Shown piece by piece: positions 1 to 8,008 of a DNA stretch of 64,000 nucleotides (the first letter of the stretch is position 1; every line of letters starts with the position of its first letter). This DNA comes from Halorussus ruber (GTDB taxonomy: Archaea > Halobacteriota > Halobacteria > Halobacteriales > Haladaptataceae). The notes under the pieces are model-generated. The model ran no database searches. It was not told the origin of the DNA and was given only the letters and a program-made list of their open reading frames with translations. The position numbers were made by a program, and so were the translations under genes. Location of the stretch: assembly GCF_004765785.1 (NCBI RefSeq), contig NZ_SBIT01000016.1:62001-126000 (forward strand), in the 5' to 3' direction.

Positions 1-1287
1 CACACGTCGTCCTTCGAGGGCACCGACCTTCCCGCCGATCATCTCCAGCACGTGGCCGACCGTCATCCGGGACGGCAGGGCGTGAGGGTTGATGATGAGG
101 TCCGGCACGACGCCCTGTTGGGTGAAGGGCATGTCCTCTTGGGGCGCGATGTGGCCGACGACGCCCTTCTGACCGTGCCGCGACGCGAACTTGTCGCCGA
201 GTTCCGGAATCCGCTCGTCGCGCACCGAGACCTTCGAGAGCTTCGAGCCGTCCTCGCCCTCCATCAGGGTCACGGTGTCCACGACGCCGGACTCGCCCGA
301 GCGCATGGTGACGGAGGTCTCCCGGCGCTTCTGCGGGGAGAGACCGCCCATGTCGTCGGGTTCTTCGAGGAACCGGGGCGGACTGGTCTTACCCAGCAGG
401 ACCGAGTTCTCGTCTACCTGCGTCTCGGGGTTGACCAGACCGTCCTCGTCGAGGTGCGTGTAGGCGTCTTCGCCGCGCGCGCCGCGAACGTCGTCGCTCG
501 GAATCTCGAAGCGGTCTTCCTGACCGCCGGGATAGCGTCGCTCCTCGCCCTCGTAGGTCCGGAAGAAGTGCGAGCGAGCCAGCGCGCGGTCCACCGAACC
601 GCCGTTGAGGACCAGCGCGTCCTCGATGTTGAAGCCCTCGTAGGACATGACCGCGACCGTGAAGTTCTGTGCGGCCGGGCGGTCGTCGTACCCGATTTGC
701 TCGGTGGTCTGGGTCTTGACCATCGAAAGCTGGGGGTAGTGAAGCAGGTGCTGGCGGGTGTCGGGCCGGATGCGGTAGTTCGCCGCCGGAAGCCCGAGCG
801 ACTGCTTTATCATCCCCGACCCCATCGTAATCCGGGGCGAGGCGTTGTGTTCGGGGTACGGGACCATGCCCGCACCGATGCCGAAGATGAGCTGCGGGTC
901 GACTTCGAGGTGGGTGTGGTCCTCGGTGAGGTCGTCTTCGTCCACCGCGACGTAGATGTCCTCTTCCTCCTCGGCGTCGATGAACTCGACCTTGCCGCGC
1001 TCGACGAGGTCGTCGAAGTCGAGGTCGCCGTTCTTGACCGCCGCGACTTCCTCCTCGGTCACGAGGGGTTCGCCGTCCTCGATGACCAGCAGGGGTCGGC
1101 GGGCGCGACCGGCGTCGGCGTTGATGATGACCTCGCGGGTCCGCTCCTTGACCGAGACGTTGACCATCTCGCTCACGTCGCCGCGGCGGCGAGCGTGTCG
1201 GACCTGTTCGGCGAGCTGTTCGGGGTCGGGGTGGGTACCGACCAGACTACCGTTCACGTATACTTTCGCTTCTCGTCCCTGACTCAT
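1..1287 (-). CDS. rpoB1: DNA-directed RNA polymerase subunit B' (C-terminal half of the beta subunit), 3' end cut by the window edge
   Basis: This is the catalytic C-terminal half of the split beta subunit of archaeal RNA polymerase. It starts at ATG 1287 ([13 protein letters not shown]) and is open for 429 codons to base 1, so the C-terminus lies outside the window. Visible signatures are the [18 protein letters not shown] region, [10 protein letters not shown], the [12 protein letters not shown] catalytic loop and [14 protein letters not shown] near the edge, all typical of RpoB. The stop codon of the N-terminal half (rpoB'') lies one base upstream, so the two halves are translated from one transcript. 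The split between B'' and B' is usual in haloarchaea. Confidence is limited only by the truncation. Confidence 0.97.
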   Translation of the reverse strand, partial: MSQGREAKVYVNGSLVGTHPDPEQLAEQVRHARRRGDVSEMVNVSVKERTREVIINADAGRARRPLLVIEDGEPLVTEEEVAAVKNGDLDFDDLVERGKVEFIDAEEEEDIYVAVDEDDLTEDHTHLEVDPQLIFGIGAGMVPYPEHNASPRITMGSGMIKQSLGLPAANYRIRPDTRQHLLHYPQLSMVKTQTTEQIGYDDRPAAQNFTVAVMSYEGFNIEDALVLNGGSVDRALARSHFFRTYEGEERRYPGGQEDRFEIPSDDVRGARGEDAYTHLDEDGLVNPETQVDENSVLLGKTSPPRFLEEPDDMGGLSPQKRRETSVTMRSGESGVVDTVTLMEGEDGSKLSKVSVRDERIPELGDKFASRHGQKGVVGHIAPQEDMPFTQQGVVPDLIINPHALPSRMTVGHVLEMIGGKVGALEGRRV

Positions 1288-1288
1288 G

Positions 1289-2854
1289 TTAGTCGTCCGC
1301 GCTTGCTGTTGGTTCGACGCCTTCGATACCGGGGATGCCTTCGACACCCATCGACGCCAGTTCTCGTTTCAGACCCTGTTCGTCCTCGATGTTCTGGGAG
1401 AGCTCCATCGCCTGCGCGAAGTTCTTCACCAGCCCACAGTTCGGTCCCTCCGGGGTCTCGGAGGGACAGATGCGACCCCACTGGGTCGCGTGCAGGTCCC
1501 GCGCCTCGAAGTGGGGCTGACTCCGCGAGAGCGGCGAGCGAAGTCGTCGGAGGTGGCTCAGCACACCCATGAAGTCGGTGCGGTCCACCAACTGGGAGAC
1601 GCCGGAGCGGCCGCCGACCCAGTTCCCGGTCGCAATCGGGTGTTCGAGGCGCTCGGTCAGCACGTCCGAGCGAACCACGGTGTTGACCGAGAGCTGTCGG
1701 TTACGCATGTTGGCGCGCTCGAGCTGGTACTTCACGTCCCGCGCCAGCTTGTTCAGCGCGGTCCGGAACAGGTCCTTCATCAGGTCGCCGGACACCTTCA
1801 GGCGCTTGTTGGCGTAGTGGTCCTTGTCGTCGGGTTCGCGGCGCTGAAGCGCGAGTTCGAAGCAGGCCTCGGCCATCCGGCAGAGGTAGTAGGCCTTGTT
1901 GATGCGCACGTCCTCCTCCTCGACGCCCTCCTCGTGGAGGTGCGGCAGGAGGTACCGGTCGATGACGTAGTTCGCGCGCTTGAGCTGGTAGTTCTTGCCC
2001 TGCCCGGAGGCGACGCGCTTGCCGAGGGACTCGATTGCCTCCTCCTCGGTCTGGACGTCGGCGGCCTCCAGGTTTTCGAGCATGAACTTCACGATTTCCG
2101 GGTCGTCGGAGACGCGATGGACGATCTCCTCGTCGGACTCCAGCCCGAGCGCTCGCACGAGGGTCACGAAGTTGACGCTCCCCGAAACCGAGGGGAACGA
2201 CACTTCGAGCAGGCCGTCGCGGGTCCGCTCGACCAGCACGAGGGCACGGTAGCCACGGCGCTGGGAGAAGGTCTTTGCGACCTGAATCTCGTCGCCGTAC
2301 TTGGTGTCGTACTCCGCCAGAATCTTGTTCGGCGCGAGGTCCTCGCTGGTCATCAGGACTCGCTCGGAACCGTTGACGATGAAGTAGCCACCGGGGTCGG
2401 CGGGGTCCTCGCCGATTTCGATGAGTTCCTCGTCGGAGAACCCGGCGATGTTACACTTCTCGGAGCCGACCATGATGGGCATCCGACCCACCTTGGTCTC
2501 GGTCGAGTCCACGACGCGCTCGTCCTCGCCCTCGCCCTTCACGATGGACATCTCCATGAAGACGGGCGCGGCGTAGGTGATGTTGCGGAGACGGGCCTCT
2601 TGCGGATAGAGGAGTTCCTCGCTCCCGTCTGCCTCCCGCACGCGCGGGGTCACGATACGAACGTCGCCCAACTCGACGTGGACCGGCTCCTCGTCTTCCT
2701 TGTCGCCGATGTCGGTGTCGATGGTACCCTTTTCGTCGACGACCTCCTGCATGCCGCGGGTCAGGAAGCTGTTGAACGAACGGTAGTGGTGTTCTGCGAG
2801 CCGTTCCTTCGAGAAGTACTCTCGGGAAATCTCGCGTCGGTCTTCTCTGTTCAT
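1289..2854 (-). CDS. rpoB2: DNA-directed RNA polymerase subunit B'' (N-terminal half of the beta subunit)
   Basis: A 521-residue protein corresponding to the protrusion, lobe and fork regions of the polymerase beta subunit. It begins [19 protein letters not shown], includes [10 protein letters not shown] in the protrusion, and ends in the fork region with [20 protein letters not shown], the classic rifampicin-region motif that sits at the end of B''. The length matches haloarchaeal B''. It lies between rpoH (2 bases between stop and start) and rpoB' (1 base), so all three form one transcript. Transcription probably starts at the TATA box before rpoH. No anomalies are visible. Confidence 0.97.
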   Translation of the reverse strand: MNREDRREISREYFSKERLAEHHYRSFNSFLTRGMQEVVDEKGTIDTDIGDKEDEEPVHVELGDVRIVTPRVREADGSEELLYPQEARLRNITYAAPVFMEMSIVKGEGEDERVVDSTETKVGRMPIMVGSEKCNIAGFSDEELIEIGEDPADPGGYFIVNGSERVLMTSEDLAPNKILAEYDTKYGDEIQVAKTFSQRRGYRALVLVERTRDGLLEVSFPSVSGSVNFVTLVRALGLESDEEIVHRVSDDPEIVKFMLENLEAADVQTEEEAIESLGKRVASGQGKNYQLKRANYVIDRYLLPHLHEEGVEEEDVRINKAYYLCRMAEACFELALQRREPDDKDHYANKRLKVSGDLMKDLFRTALNKLARDVKYQLERANMRNRQLSVNTVVRSDVLTERLEHPIATGNWVGGRSGVSQLVDRTDFMGVLSHLRRLRSPLSRSQPHFEARDLHATQWGRICPSETPEGPNCGLVKNFAQAMELSQNIEDEQGLKRELASMGVEGIPGIEGVEPTASADD

Positions 2855-2856
2855 TA

Positions 2857-3084
2857 TTATTCTACCACGAGTCGGTAAATCGTCGCCTCGTCTGTCGTTC
2901 GTGAGTCTCGCACGATCTTGATGACGTCACCGACTTCCGCCTCGTCGGGGAGCGCGGCGTCGGTGCGCTGAATCTTCGGCAAGTCGGTCGTTTTGATGTC
3001 GTACTCCTCCAGCACGCCGTCTAACTCCTCGTCGTCGACGACGCTGTGGTCCGGAACCATGTCGTGTTGGCTTACGTCTACCAT
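2857..3084 (-). CDS. rpoH: DNA-directed RNA polymerase subunit H
   Basis: Archaeal RpoH (Rpb5 C-terminal domain homologue), a 75-residue polymerase assembly subunit. ATG 3084 is chosen because it gives [16 protein letters not shown], the normal short archaeal N-terminus; the longer frame upstream adds 22 residues that do not belong to the family. The typical end, [24 protein letters not shown] in separate blocks, carries the conserved VIKIVR and YRLV strands. It is first in the rpoH-rpoB''-rpoB' operon, the standard order in Euryarchaeota, and its stop is 2 bases from the rpoB'' ATG. Confidence 0.95.
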   Translation of the reverse strand: MVDVSQHDMVPDHSVVDDEELDGVLEEYDIKTTDLPKIQRTDAALPDEAEVGDVIKIVRDSRTTDEATIYRLVVE

Positions 3085-3158
3085 GTGTGGCGGTGGGTTG
3101 TCTGCGCAGATGGAGAAATGGCTATCACGAGATACTACAGGGCAATACACAGGGTATT

Positions 3159-3167
3159 CATTTAAGA
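3159..3167 (-). promoter_or_regulatory. TATA box of the rpoH-rpoB operon
   Basis: Read on the minus strand the sequence is CTTAAATG, about 75 nt before the rpoH ATG. Transcription would start near 3135-3140, giving a leader of about 50 nt, so this operon is probably not leaderless. Inferred from position and sequence only. Confidence 0.45.
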
Positions 3168-3263
3168 CTTGCTAAGTAGCCCGCGCACGGCTATCTATCC
3201 GACCCCACTACGTCGGAACCCCGACCGTAGGGAATGCCCACGATTGTCATTCCTCGATGGAGC

Positions 3264-3270
3264 TATAAAT
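3264..3270 (+). promoter_or_regulatory. orphan TATA box in the rpoH-tRNA gap
   Basis: A clear TATAAAT lies in the 3085-3386 gap with no conventional gene directly behind it. The first in-frame GTG, at 3292, would read only 20 codons to 3351. It could drive a small RNA, a micro-ORF or read-through towards the tRNA-Asp gene. Apart from this and the tRNA promoter (CCTTAAGT near 3347-3354) I see nothing in the gap. Confidence 0.3.
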
Positions 3271-3386
3271 CGTTTGGGGCGAGGGCGCGTAGTGCAACTA
3301 TCGTGTGCGTCGGTACGCCGTGTCGTGGCGGCTTCGTTTGAGAAGCCTTAAGTCTAACCGGGGACAACGAAGAAATGCACTCGGAA

Positions 3387-3459
3387 GCCCGGGTGGTGTA
3401 GTGGCCCATCATACAACCCTGTCACGGTTGTGACGCGGGTTCAAATCCCGCCTCGGGCG
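3387..3459 (+). tRNA. tRNA-Asp (GTC), first copy
   Basis: A 73-nt tRNA. The 7-bp acceptor stem pairs GCCCGGG with CTCGGGC (one G-U pair), followed by discriminator G. The anticodon arm is CAACC-CTGTCAC-GGTTG with anticodon GTC, and the T arm is GCGGG-TTCAAAT-CCCGC. No intron and no encoded CCA. A TATA-like CCTTAAGT lies about 35-40 nt upstream. An identical copy is found at 4172-4244 on the same strand, with a nuclease gene between the two. Confidence 0.97.
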
Positions 3460-3604
3460 CTTTCTCCGAAAACCAAACGTTGAGTAGTTCGTCTGTTCTC
3501 TTCAGCTGATTTTGCGGTCGGACAGATTCAGTATTTCGCTCTCTGCGTCAAATATATGCACCACTATAGTCAATTTAACCTTCCAGGAGTTCATCCACTT
3601 GAAT

Positions 3605-4030
3605 GTGTCTAGCTCAACGACTAACACGAAAGACAAAGGGGACGAAACTGAAGTAAAAGTCATCTCCGAGCTAATTTCACACGGGTACAGCGTCTCCCTC
3701 CCCTTTGGAGACAATGACAAGTACGACCTCATTGTGGACGACAGCGACAGTCTACACCGAGTTCAGTGTAAGACCGCTTGGAACAACAAACCCGACACGA
3801 TGCGTTTCAACACTCACTCCCAAACGACTCAAGAAGGCGAGTACCACGAAAATTCGTACCACGGAGAAATAGACGCGTTCGCCGTTCGGTATCCAGTAAA
3901 CGAGAAACTCTACTGGATAGACATCGACGAAGCGACCGAACAGAAGATGGAACTCCGTTTCGAGGCAGAGATAGAACATCCATCGATTAATTGGGCAGCA
4001 GATTACGAATTCGATGGCGGAATCCCGTAA
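3605..4030 (+). CDS. PD-(D/E)XK endonuclease-like protein between duplicated tRNA-Asp genes
   Basis: About 141 residues from GTG 3605; the frame is open further upstream, but a TTTAACC box at 3579-3585 fits a leaderless start here. The core shows the restriction-endonuclease fold pattern: an N-terminal helix (KGDETEVKVISELISHGY), then YDLIVDD with the metal-binding Asp, then a strand with VQCKTAW supplying the Q-x-K half of PD-(D/E)XK. This matches the group-I-intron-associated PD-(D/E)XK nuclease family (I-Ssp6803I type), common as solitary genes in haloarchaea. The gene is visibly poorer in GC than its neighbours and sits exactly between two identical tRNA-Asp genes, which suggests lateral arrival. 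No intron is visible in either tRNA. Activity is inferred, not shown. Confidence 0.75.
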   Translation: MSSSTTNTKDKGDETEVKVISELISHGYSVSLPFGDNDKYDLIVDDSDSLHRVQCKTAWNNKPDTMRFNTHSQTTQEGEYHENSYHGEIDAFAVRYPVNEKLYWIDIDEATEQKMELRFEAEIEHPSINWAADYEFDGGIP

Positions 4031-4171
4031 CTTACCATGAATTGTCTCTTCATTCCGGGAGTCCGTTTCGGTCAGTCTCGATGATGGTTGATATTCGGCA
4101 ACGGGAAACAACACCAGATTAAATCGACATATGTTAATACGGGCGGCAAAAACAGGAGAATGCGTTCGGAA

Positions 4172-4244
4172 GCCCGGGTGGTGTAGTGGCCCATCATACA
4201 ACCCTGTCACGGTTGTGACGCGGGTTCAAATCCCGCCTCGGGCG
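4172..4244 (+). tRNA. tRNA-Asp (GTC), second copy
   Basis: Identical over all 73 nt to the copy at 3387-3459. The few bases just upstream are also related (both have AATGC..TCGGAA before the acceptor stem), so the duplicated unit extends slightly 5' of the tRNA. An AT-rich stretch containing ATGTTAATA lies about 40 nt upstream as a possible TATA box. Flanking sequence after the tRNA differs between the copies. Confidence 0.97.
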
Positions 4245-4324
4245 TATTTTACCGCGAACAACTCGGCGAGTGGCCACTTTTCCGTGTCCGAAAACATAAC
4301 TCGTAGCCTGTCGTCTATCGCCAC

Positions 4325-4504
4325 GTGACCAGCGACACACCCCTCGAGAGCGACGATTTTCTCCACGAGGAGCTAATTCCGGCGCTGCTGCTCGTCGGCG
4401 TCATCCTGTTTATCGTCCCCGAACCAGTCACCTCGACGCTCGGTATCGTCCTCGTCTCGCTCGGGGTCGCGCTCTGGGTGTGGGACCTCCTCGTCCGGGC
4501 CTAA
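4325..4504 (+). CDS. small two-helix membrane protein, unknown function
   Basis: A 59-residue ORF starting at GTG 4325 (VTSDTPLESDDF) and ending at TAA 4502-4504. An acidic N-terminus of about 17 residues is followed by two hydrophobic segments, IPALLLVGVILFIVP and TLGIVLVSLGVALWVW, forming a helical hairpin. Codon third positions are strongly G/C like neighbouring genes. A weak TATA-like CATAACT lies about 30 nt upstream, consistent with a leaderless transcript. It is convergent with the crcB pair. I do not recognise a family. Confidence 0.7.
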   Translation: MTSDTPLESDDFLHEELIPALLLVGVILFIVPEPVTSTLGIVLVSLGVALWVWDLLVRA

Positions 4505-4529
4505 CGCGGCCTCAGGCGGCGATTCAGCC

Positions 4530-4880
4530 TCACGCGAGCCCCGTCGCCAGCCACCCGCCGAGGCCGACCGCGGCGAGCGCGCCGACGAGGTTCAGCGCGG
4601 CGTTGACGACCGCCTCCCGTCTGGCACCGCTCTCGTAGAGGGCCACGGTCTCGACCGCGAAACTGGAGAACGTCGTGAACGCGCCGCAGAAGCCGGTGCC
4701 GAAGACGGTGAGGAGCGTGGCGTCCTCGGCGAGACCGGCGGTCAGCGCGCCGAGCGCGAGGCTTCCGAGGACGTTGACCACGAGCGTGTCGCGCTGGCGG
4801 TCGGGGACCCACGACCCGACCGCGAACCGGGCGAGCGCGCCGAGGACCCCGCCCGCGCCGACCAGCAGGACGGTGTTCAT
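4530..4880 (-). CDS. crcB: CrcB/Fluc fluoride channel subunit (second of pair)
   Basis: A 116-residue protein with four predicted membrane helices. It exports fluoride as a subunit of the dual-topology Fluc channel. Family marks are GGVLGALARF near the N-terminus (the conserved R of helix 1), VNVLGSLALG (the N of helix 2) and GTGFCGAFTTFSSFAVE (the TTFS pore segment with its Phe track). ATG 4880 overlaps the stop of the upstream crcB gene by 4 bases (ATGA), so the two are translationally coupled. In such tandem pairs the two subunits usually form an antiparallel heterodimer. Confidence 0.93.
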   Translation of the reverse strand: MNTVLLVGAGGVLGALARFAVGSWVPDRQRDTLVVNVLGSLALGALTAGLAEDATLLTVFGTGFCGAFTTFSSFAVETVALYESGARREAVVNAALNLVGALAAVGLGGWLATGLA

Positions 4881-5371
4881 CGAGCCACCTCCGGATTTGC
4901 GAGCGAGCGGACTACGGCGCGACCGGCCAGCACCGCCGCGAAGCCCAGCGCGTAGTTCGCGGCGACGTTGGCGACCGCGAGCGTGGGCGACAGCGCGGCG
5001 GTCTGGACCGCGAAGGTGCTGTAGGTCGTGAACGACGAGAGGAATCCGGTGCCGAGGACGAGTCGGGTCTCGGCGCTGAGTCGGTCCGCCAGCTTCGCCT
5101 CGAACAGGAGGACGCCGAGCGCGAAGCTCCCCGCGACGTTGACCGCGAGCGTGCCCCAGGGAAACCCGCCGGGGAGCGCCACGGAGACCGCGTGGCGGCA
5201 GACCGCGCCCGTGAAGCCGCCGACCGCGACCAGTAGAATCGGCTCCAGTCGTTCGAGCGCGTGAGAGCGTCGAGTCGGCGCTTCGTCTGCTTCGCCCGCT
5301 CGTCGCGCCCCGGCTTCCTTCGCTTCGCCTTCGTCGCCGGAAGCCGACGAGCGACCCTCCGTCTCCGACAT
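4877..5371 (-). CDS. crcB: CrcB/Fluc fluoride channel subunit (first of pair)
   Basis: A 164-residue paralogue of the adjacent CrcB. After a charged cytoplasmic-type N-terminus of about 40 residues (rich in E, A and R) come four membrane helices with GGFTGAVCRH, VNVAGSFALG and GTGFLSSFTTYSTFAVQ, the last giving the fluoride-pore TTYS motif. The extended acidic N-terminus is unusual for a family of about 110-130 residues. An internal start could be used, but no better candidate is obvious. I looked for a crcB fluoride riboswitch upstream and did not see its consensus. Confidence 0.92.
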   Translation of the reverse strand: MSETEGRSSASGDEGEAKEAGARRAGEADEAPTRRSHALERLEPILLVAVGGFTGAVCRHAVSVALPGGFPWGTLAVNVAGSFALGVLLFEAKLADRLSAETRLVLGTGFLSSFTTYSTFAVQTAALSPTLAVANVAANYALGFAAVLAGRAVVRSLANPEVAR

Positions 5372-5446
5372 TATCGTCCGAGACGAGCACGCCGACGGGG
5401 AAACTGTTTTCGGAGCGCCGCTCCGGAAAGACGGCGCTCAGAGGGC

Positions 5447-6514
5447 TTATCGGTCGGTCGCGCTCGGTGACGCTCCGCCGTGGGGCGTCTCGCGCTCGCG
5501 GACTCGGACCGCGTGGACGCTCTCGGTCGCGTCGTCCACGAGGAGAACCTCGCCGGGTTCGTCGGGCAGGCGCTCCTCGAACGACCCGCCGAGGTAGGTC
5601 GGCCGGGCCGCGGCGAGCGCGTCCAAGTCGGCGCGGGCGGTGAGGCGGTGGGCCAGCAGGAGGTCGGCCTGCGAGACTGCGACCGCGGGGAGCGCGCTCG
5701 GGCGCTGGGTCGCCGCGACGAGGCTCAGGCCGGGTTGGCGACCGCGGGTGAGCGCCGTCCGGAGCGCGGGTGCTGCAACCCCGGAAAAGAACCCGTGGGC
5801 CTCGTCCACCAGCAACCACGGGAGCCGCGGCGGGCGAGTTCGGACACAGCGGTCGTAGAGTCCGGCCGCGATTGCTCGGAGGACCGCGTTTGCGGGACCG
5901 GCGTCGAGTCCAGCGAGGTCCAGCACGGTGCCGACAGAGGAGTCCAGAAGTTGGCTCGCGGTCAGTCCGTCGGGCGCGAAAACGCCCCACGACTCGGCGA
6001 GTGCGAGGTGGTTGTCGGCGGCCCGGCGGGTCGCGCGGACGGCCTTGGTGTCGGCGTCGGCGACGAACTCGCGCATCCCGGCGAGGGTCGAGCGGGCGCT
6101 CGCGGCCTGCCAGACCAGCGCGCCCGCCGCGCCGCCGGGGTCGAGACCGAGGAGGTCGCACCACGCTCGGGGGTCGAGCGCGTCGGCGTCGACTCGGGGG
6201 TCGGCGACGACGCGAGTCCCGAGGTCCGCGAGCGACGAGAAGATGCCCATCGGGTCCGCGACGACCGGGGCGACACCTTCGGCGCGGGCGAGTGCTTCCG
6301 CGAGAACGCCGAGCGTGTAGGACTTGCCGTAGCCGCGCTTGCCGACGACGAGTCCGGCGTGGGGGCCGTCGAGGTCTACGTGGACCGCCGCGCCGGGGCT
6401 TCCGTCGCGGGCGCGATAGGCTCCGAGATGGCCGGTAGCGAGGCGACCGGCGGGGGCGTTTTCGCTTGGCGGGTCGGACGTGTTGGATTCGCGGCGACCG
6501 AGGACGTGAGGCAT
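5447..6514 (-). CDS. HerA-like (DUF87) P-loop ATPase
   Basis: A 355-residue ATPase of the HerA/FtsK group. Walker A is GKRGYGKSYTLG (about residues 58-69), Walker B is LPWLLVDEAHGFF, and sensor-like VAATQRPS follows, the DEAH...ATQRPS arrangement of HerA-type helicases. The N-terminal barrel typical of full HerA is short here, and no NurA nuclease gene is adjacent, so it is more likely one of the solitary DUF87 ATPases of haloarchaea than the repair HerA. ATG 6514 (MPHVLGRRES) is favoured because TTCAAATAC at 6538-6546 would serve as a leaderless TATA box. Substrate and partner are unknown. Confidence 0.8.
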   Translation of the reverse strand: MPHVLGRRESNTSDPPSENAPAGRLATGHLGAYRARDGSPGAAVHVDLDGPHAGLVVGKRGYGKSYTLGVLAEALARAEGVAPVVADPMGIFSSLADLGTRVVADPRVDADALDPRAWCDLLGLDPGGAAGALVWQAASARSTLAGMREFVADADTKAVRATRRAADNHLALAESWGVFAPDGLTASQLLDSSVGTVLDLAGLDAGPANAVLRAIAAGLYDRCVRTRPPRLPWLLVDEAHGFFSGVAAPALRTALTRGRQPGLSLVAATQRPSALPAVAVSQADLLLAHRLTARADLDALAAARPTYLGGSFEERLPDEPGEVLLVDDATESVHAVRVRERETPHGGASPSATDR

Positions 6515-6653
6515 GGGGCAGGTTGGTCGCGCTCTCGTATTTGAACGTTTGGACAGGTATAGAGTTGTTTTAGAGCAATATTTTTGTTTTCTAAGCGGTG
6601 TTTCTGTTATCTCCTGCTTCGGGGTGGAAATCCGGCTCCCGAACGCCCGAGGG

Positions 6654-6660
6654 TTTAAAT
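6654..6660 (+). promoter_or_regulatory. TATA box of the pilin-like gene
   Basis: TTTAAAT lies 25-31 nt before ATG 6685, the classic distance for a leaderless haloarchaeal transcript. This decides the start against the longer upstream frame. Confidence 0.65.
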
Positions 6661-6684
6661 CCCAGAACGGGACGAACCCGGGCC

Positions 6685-7179
6685 ATGCCAACCCTGCTCG
6701 GCTACTACGGCTACTTCGAGACGACGCAGTTCGACTGCCTCGACCGATTCGAGAGCGACGAGCGAGCAATCGAGGGCCTTCCCATCCGCCTCGTCATCGC
6801 GCTCGTGGTCGGGGTCGCCAGCCTCGGCGTGATGATGAACATGCTCTCGGGCATCGGCGGCCTGACCGTCACGGAACTCGACGCCAAGCCCGAACCCGAC
6901 GTAATCCACCCCGAGGAGCAGGAAATCGACGTGACGGTCGTGGACGCCGACGGAAAGCCCGTCGAGGGCGCGACGGTGGTCATCACGGGCGAGACCGCCA
7001 CGCTCGGCAACGTCGAGACCGCGACAACCGACTCGGAGGGCGAAATCTCCGTGGACGTAGACCCCGAACTCGGTCCGAACCAGCAGGAGGGCACGCTGGA
7101 AGTGAGCGTCAAACCGCCCGCCGGGAGCGACTACGCCGACGAGCGCGAGAACACCGCGATACTGGTCGTCAGGGAGTGA
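6685..7179 (+). CDS. pilin-like exported protein with Ig-type carboxypeptidase-regulatory domain
   Basis: A 164-residue protein. Residues 1-30 are polar and charged; ERAIEGLPIRLVIALVVGVASL then gives a single hydrophobic helix preceded by a class III (prepilin-like) charge pattern as in the DUF7382-type pilin leader of haloarchaea. The rest (IDVTVVDADGKPVEGATVVI...TTDSEGEISVDV) is a beta-sandwich resembling carboxypeptidase-regulatory-like domains. It is probably a surface or pilus-associated protein anchored by the N-terminal helix. The leader cleavage site is inferred. It stands alone between divergent and convergent neighbours. Confidence 0.65.
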   Translation: MPTLLGYYGYFETTQFDCLDRFESDERAIEGLPIRLVIALVVGVASLGVMMNMLSGIGGLTVTELDAKPEPDVIHPEEQEIDVTVVDADGKPVEGATVVITGETATLGNVETATTDSEGEISVDVDPELGPNQQEGTLEVSVKPPAGSDYADERENTAILVVRE

Positions 7180-7218
7180 GAGAACGGAGAGAGTGAAGTG
7201 AGCAGCTCGCCGGAGAGT

Positions 7219-7983
7219 TCACCGCGGCGGACTCCCGTCGCCGTCCCAGTCTATCCAGTCCTGCTCCCACCCGGTCCGGCGCTCTCTGGCGCGCTCGGCC
7301 CGCTCGCGGTCCTCGCGGACGGTCCGGTTGCGCTCGATGGACCCGGCCTGCTCGCCCTCCACGAGGAGCGGCGCGAACGCGACGGTCCCGAGCGGTTGGG
7401 TGTCGGGGTCGGCGGGATTCTCCCCCTCGACGATCGTCAGCGACTGCTCGCCGATGCCGATGGGGATGACGAGTTTCCCGTCCGGCGCGAGTTGCGAGAC
7501 CAGCGGTCGGGGCGGGTCGGCCGCGGCGGCCTCCACGAGGACGCGGTCGAAGGGCGCGTACTCCGCCAGACCGTCCGCGCCGTTCCGGCAGTCCACGAAG
7601 ACGCCCTCGTAGCCCGCCGCGGCCAGATTGCTCCGGGCTTCCCAGACCACGCTCCGGGTGATGTCCACCGCGTGGACGTTCTCCTCGCCGACGATTTCCG
7701 CGAGGACCGCGGCGGTGTAGCCCACGCCAGCGCCGACGACGAGGACCGAATCACCCTCCGAAGCGCCGAGGGCTTCCAGCAGGCGGGCCGCGGTACTCGG
7801 CGCGAGGACGCGGGTGCCCGACTGCTCGAACGACCGGTCGGCGTAGGCGAGTCGGTCGTCGTCGACGAACTCGTGGCGGGGGACTGCTCGCATCGCGGCG
7901 CTGACGCTCTCGCTGGAGACGACTCCTTTCGAGGAGTGTTCGAGGCTGTCGACCATGTCGTCGCGCAGCACCGCGAGTTCCAT
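7219..7983 (-). CDS. protein-L-isoaspartate O-methyltransferase-like protein (divergent PCMT)
   Basis: A 254-residue class I SAM methyltransferase of the PCMT family. It has the family's AMRAVPRHEFV motif and the SAM loop VLVVGAGVGYTAAVLAEIVG followed by VHAVDI. The strand where true PCMTs read YGQTISQP is changed to FEQSGTRVLAPST, so repair of isoaspartyl residues is doubtful. A charged C-terminal tail of about 35 residues (EDRERAERARERR) is extra. ATG 7983 (MELAVLRDD) gives the normal start. It is last in a minus-strand run with the methyltransferase at 8009-9007 (25-base gap) and the canonical PCMT at 9032-9712. Confidence 0.82.
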   Translation of the reverse strand: MELAVLRDDMVDSLEHSSKGVVSSESVSAAMRAVPRHEFVDDDRLAYADRSFEQSGTRVLAPSTAARLLEALGASEGDSVLVVGAGVGYTAAVLAEIVGEENVHAVDITRSVVWEARSNLAAAGYEGVFVDCRNGADGLAEYAPFDRVLVEAAAADPPRPLVSQLAPDGKLVIPIGIGEQSLTIVEGENPADPDTQPLGTVAFAPLLVEGEQAGSIERNRTVREDRERAERARERRTGWEQDWIDWDGDGSPPR

Positions 7984-8008
7984 ACGCCCACTCAGAGATG
8001 AGAGAACT

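Noticed and set aside
52-1572. Long plus-strand frames opposite rpoB'' and rpoB'
   Set aside because: They lie antisense to unmistakable polymerase genes and show the arginine, valine and leucine bias of shadow frames in GC-rich DNA.
4881-5480. Fluoride riboswitch before the crcB pair
   Set aside because: The leader contains only an inverted repeat of the GGAGCGGCGCTCC kind; the conserved crcB RNA core is not seen.
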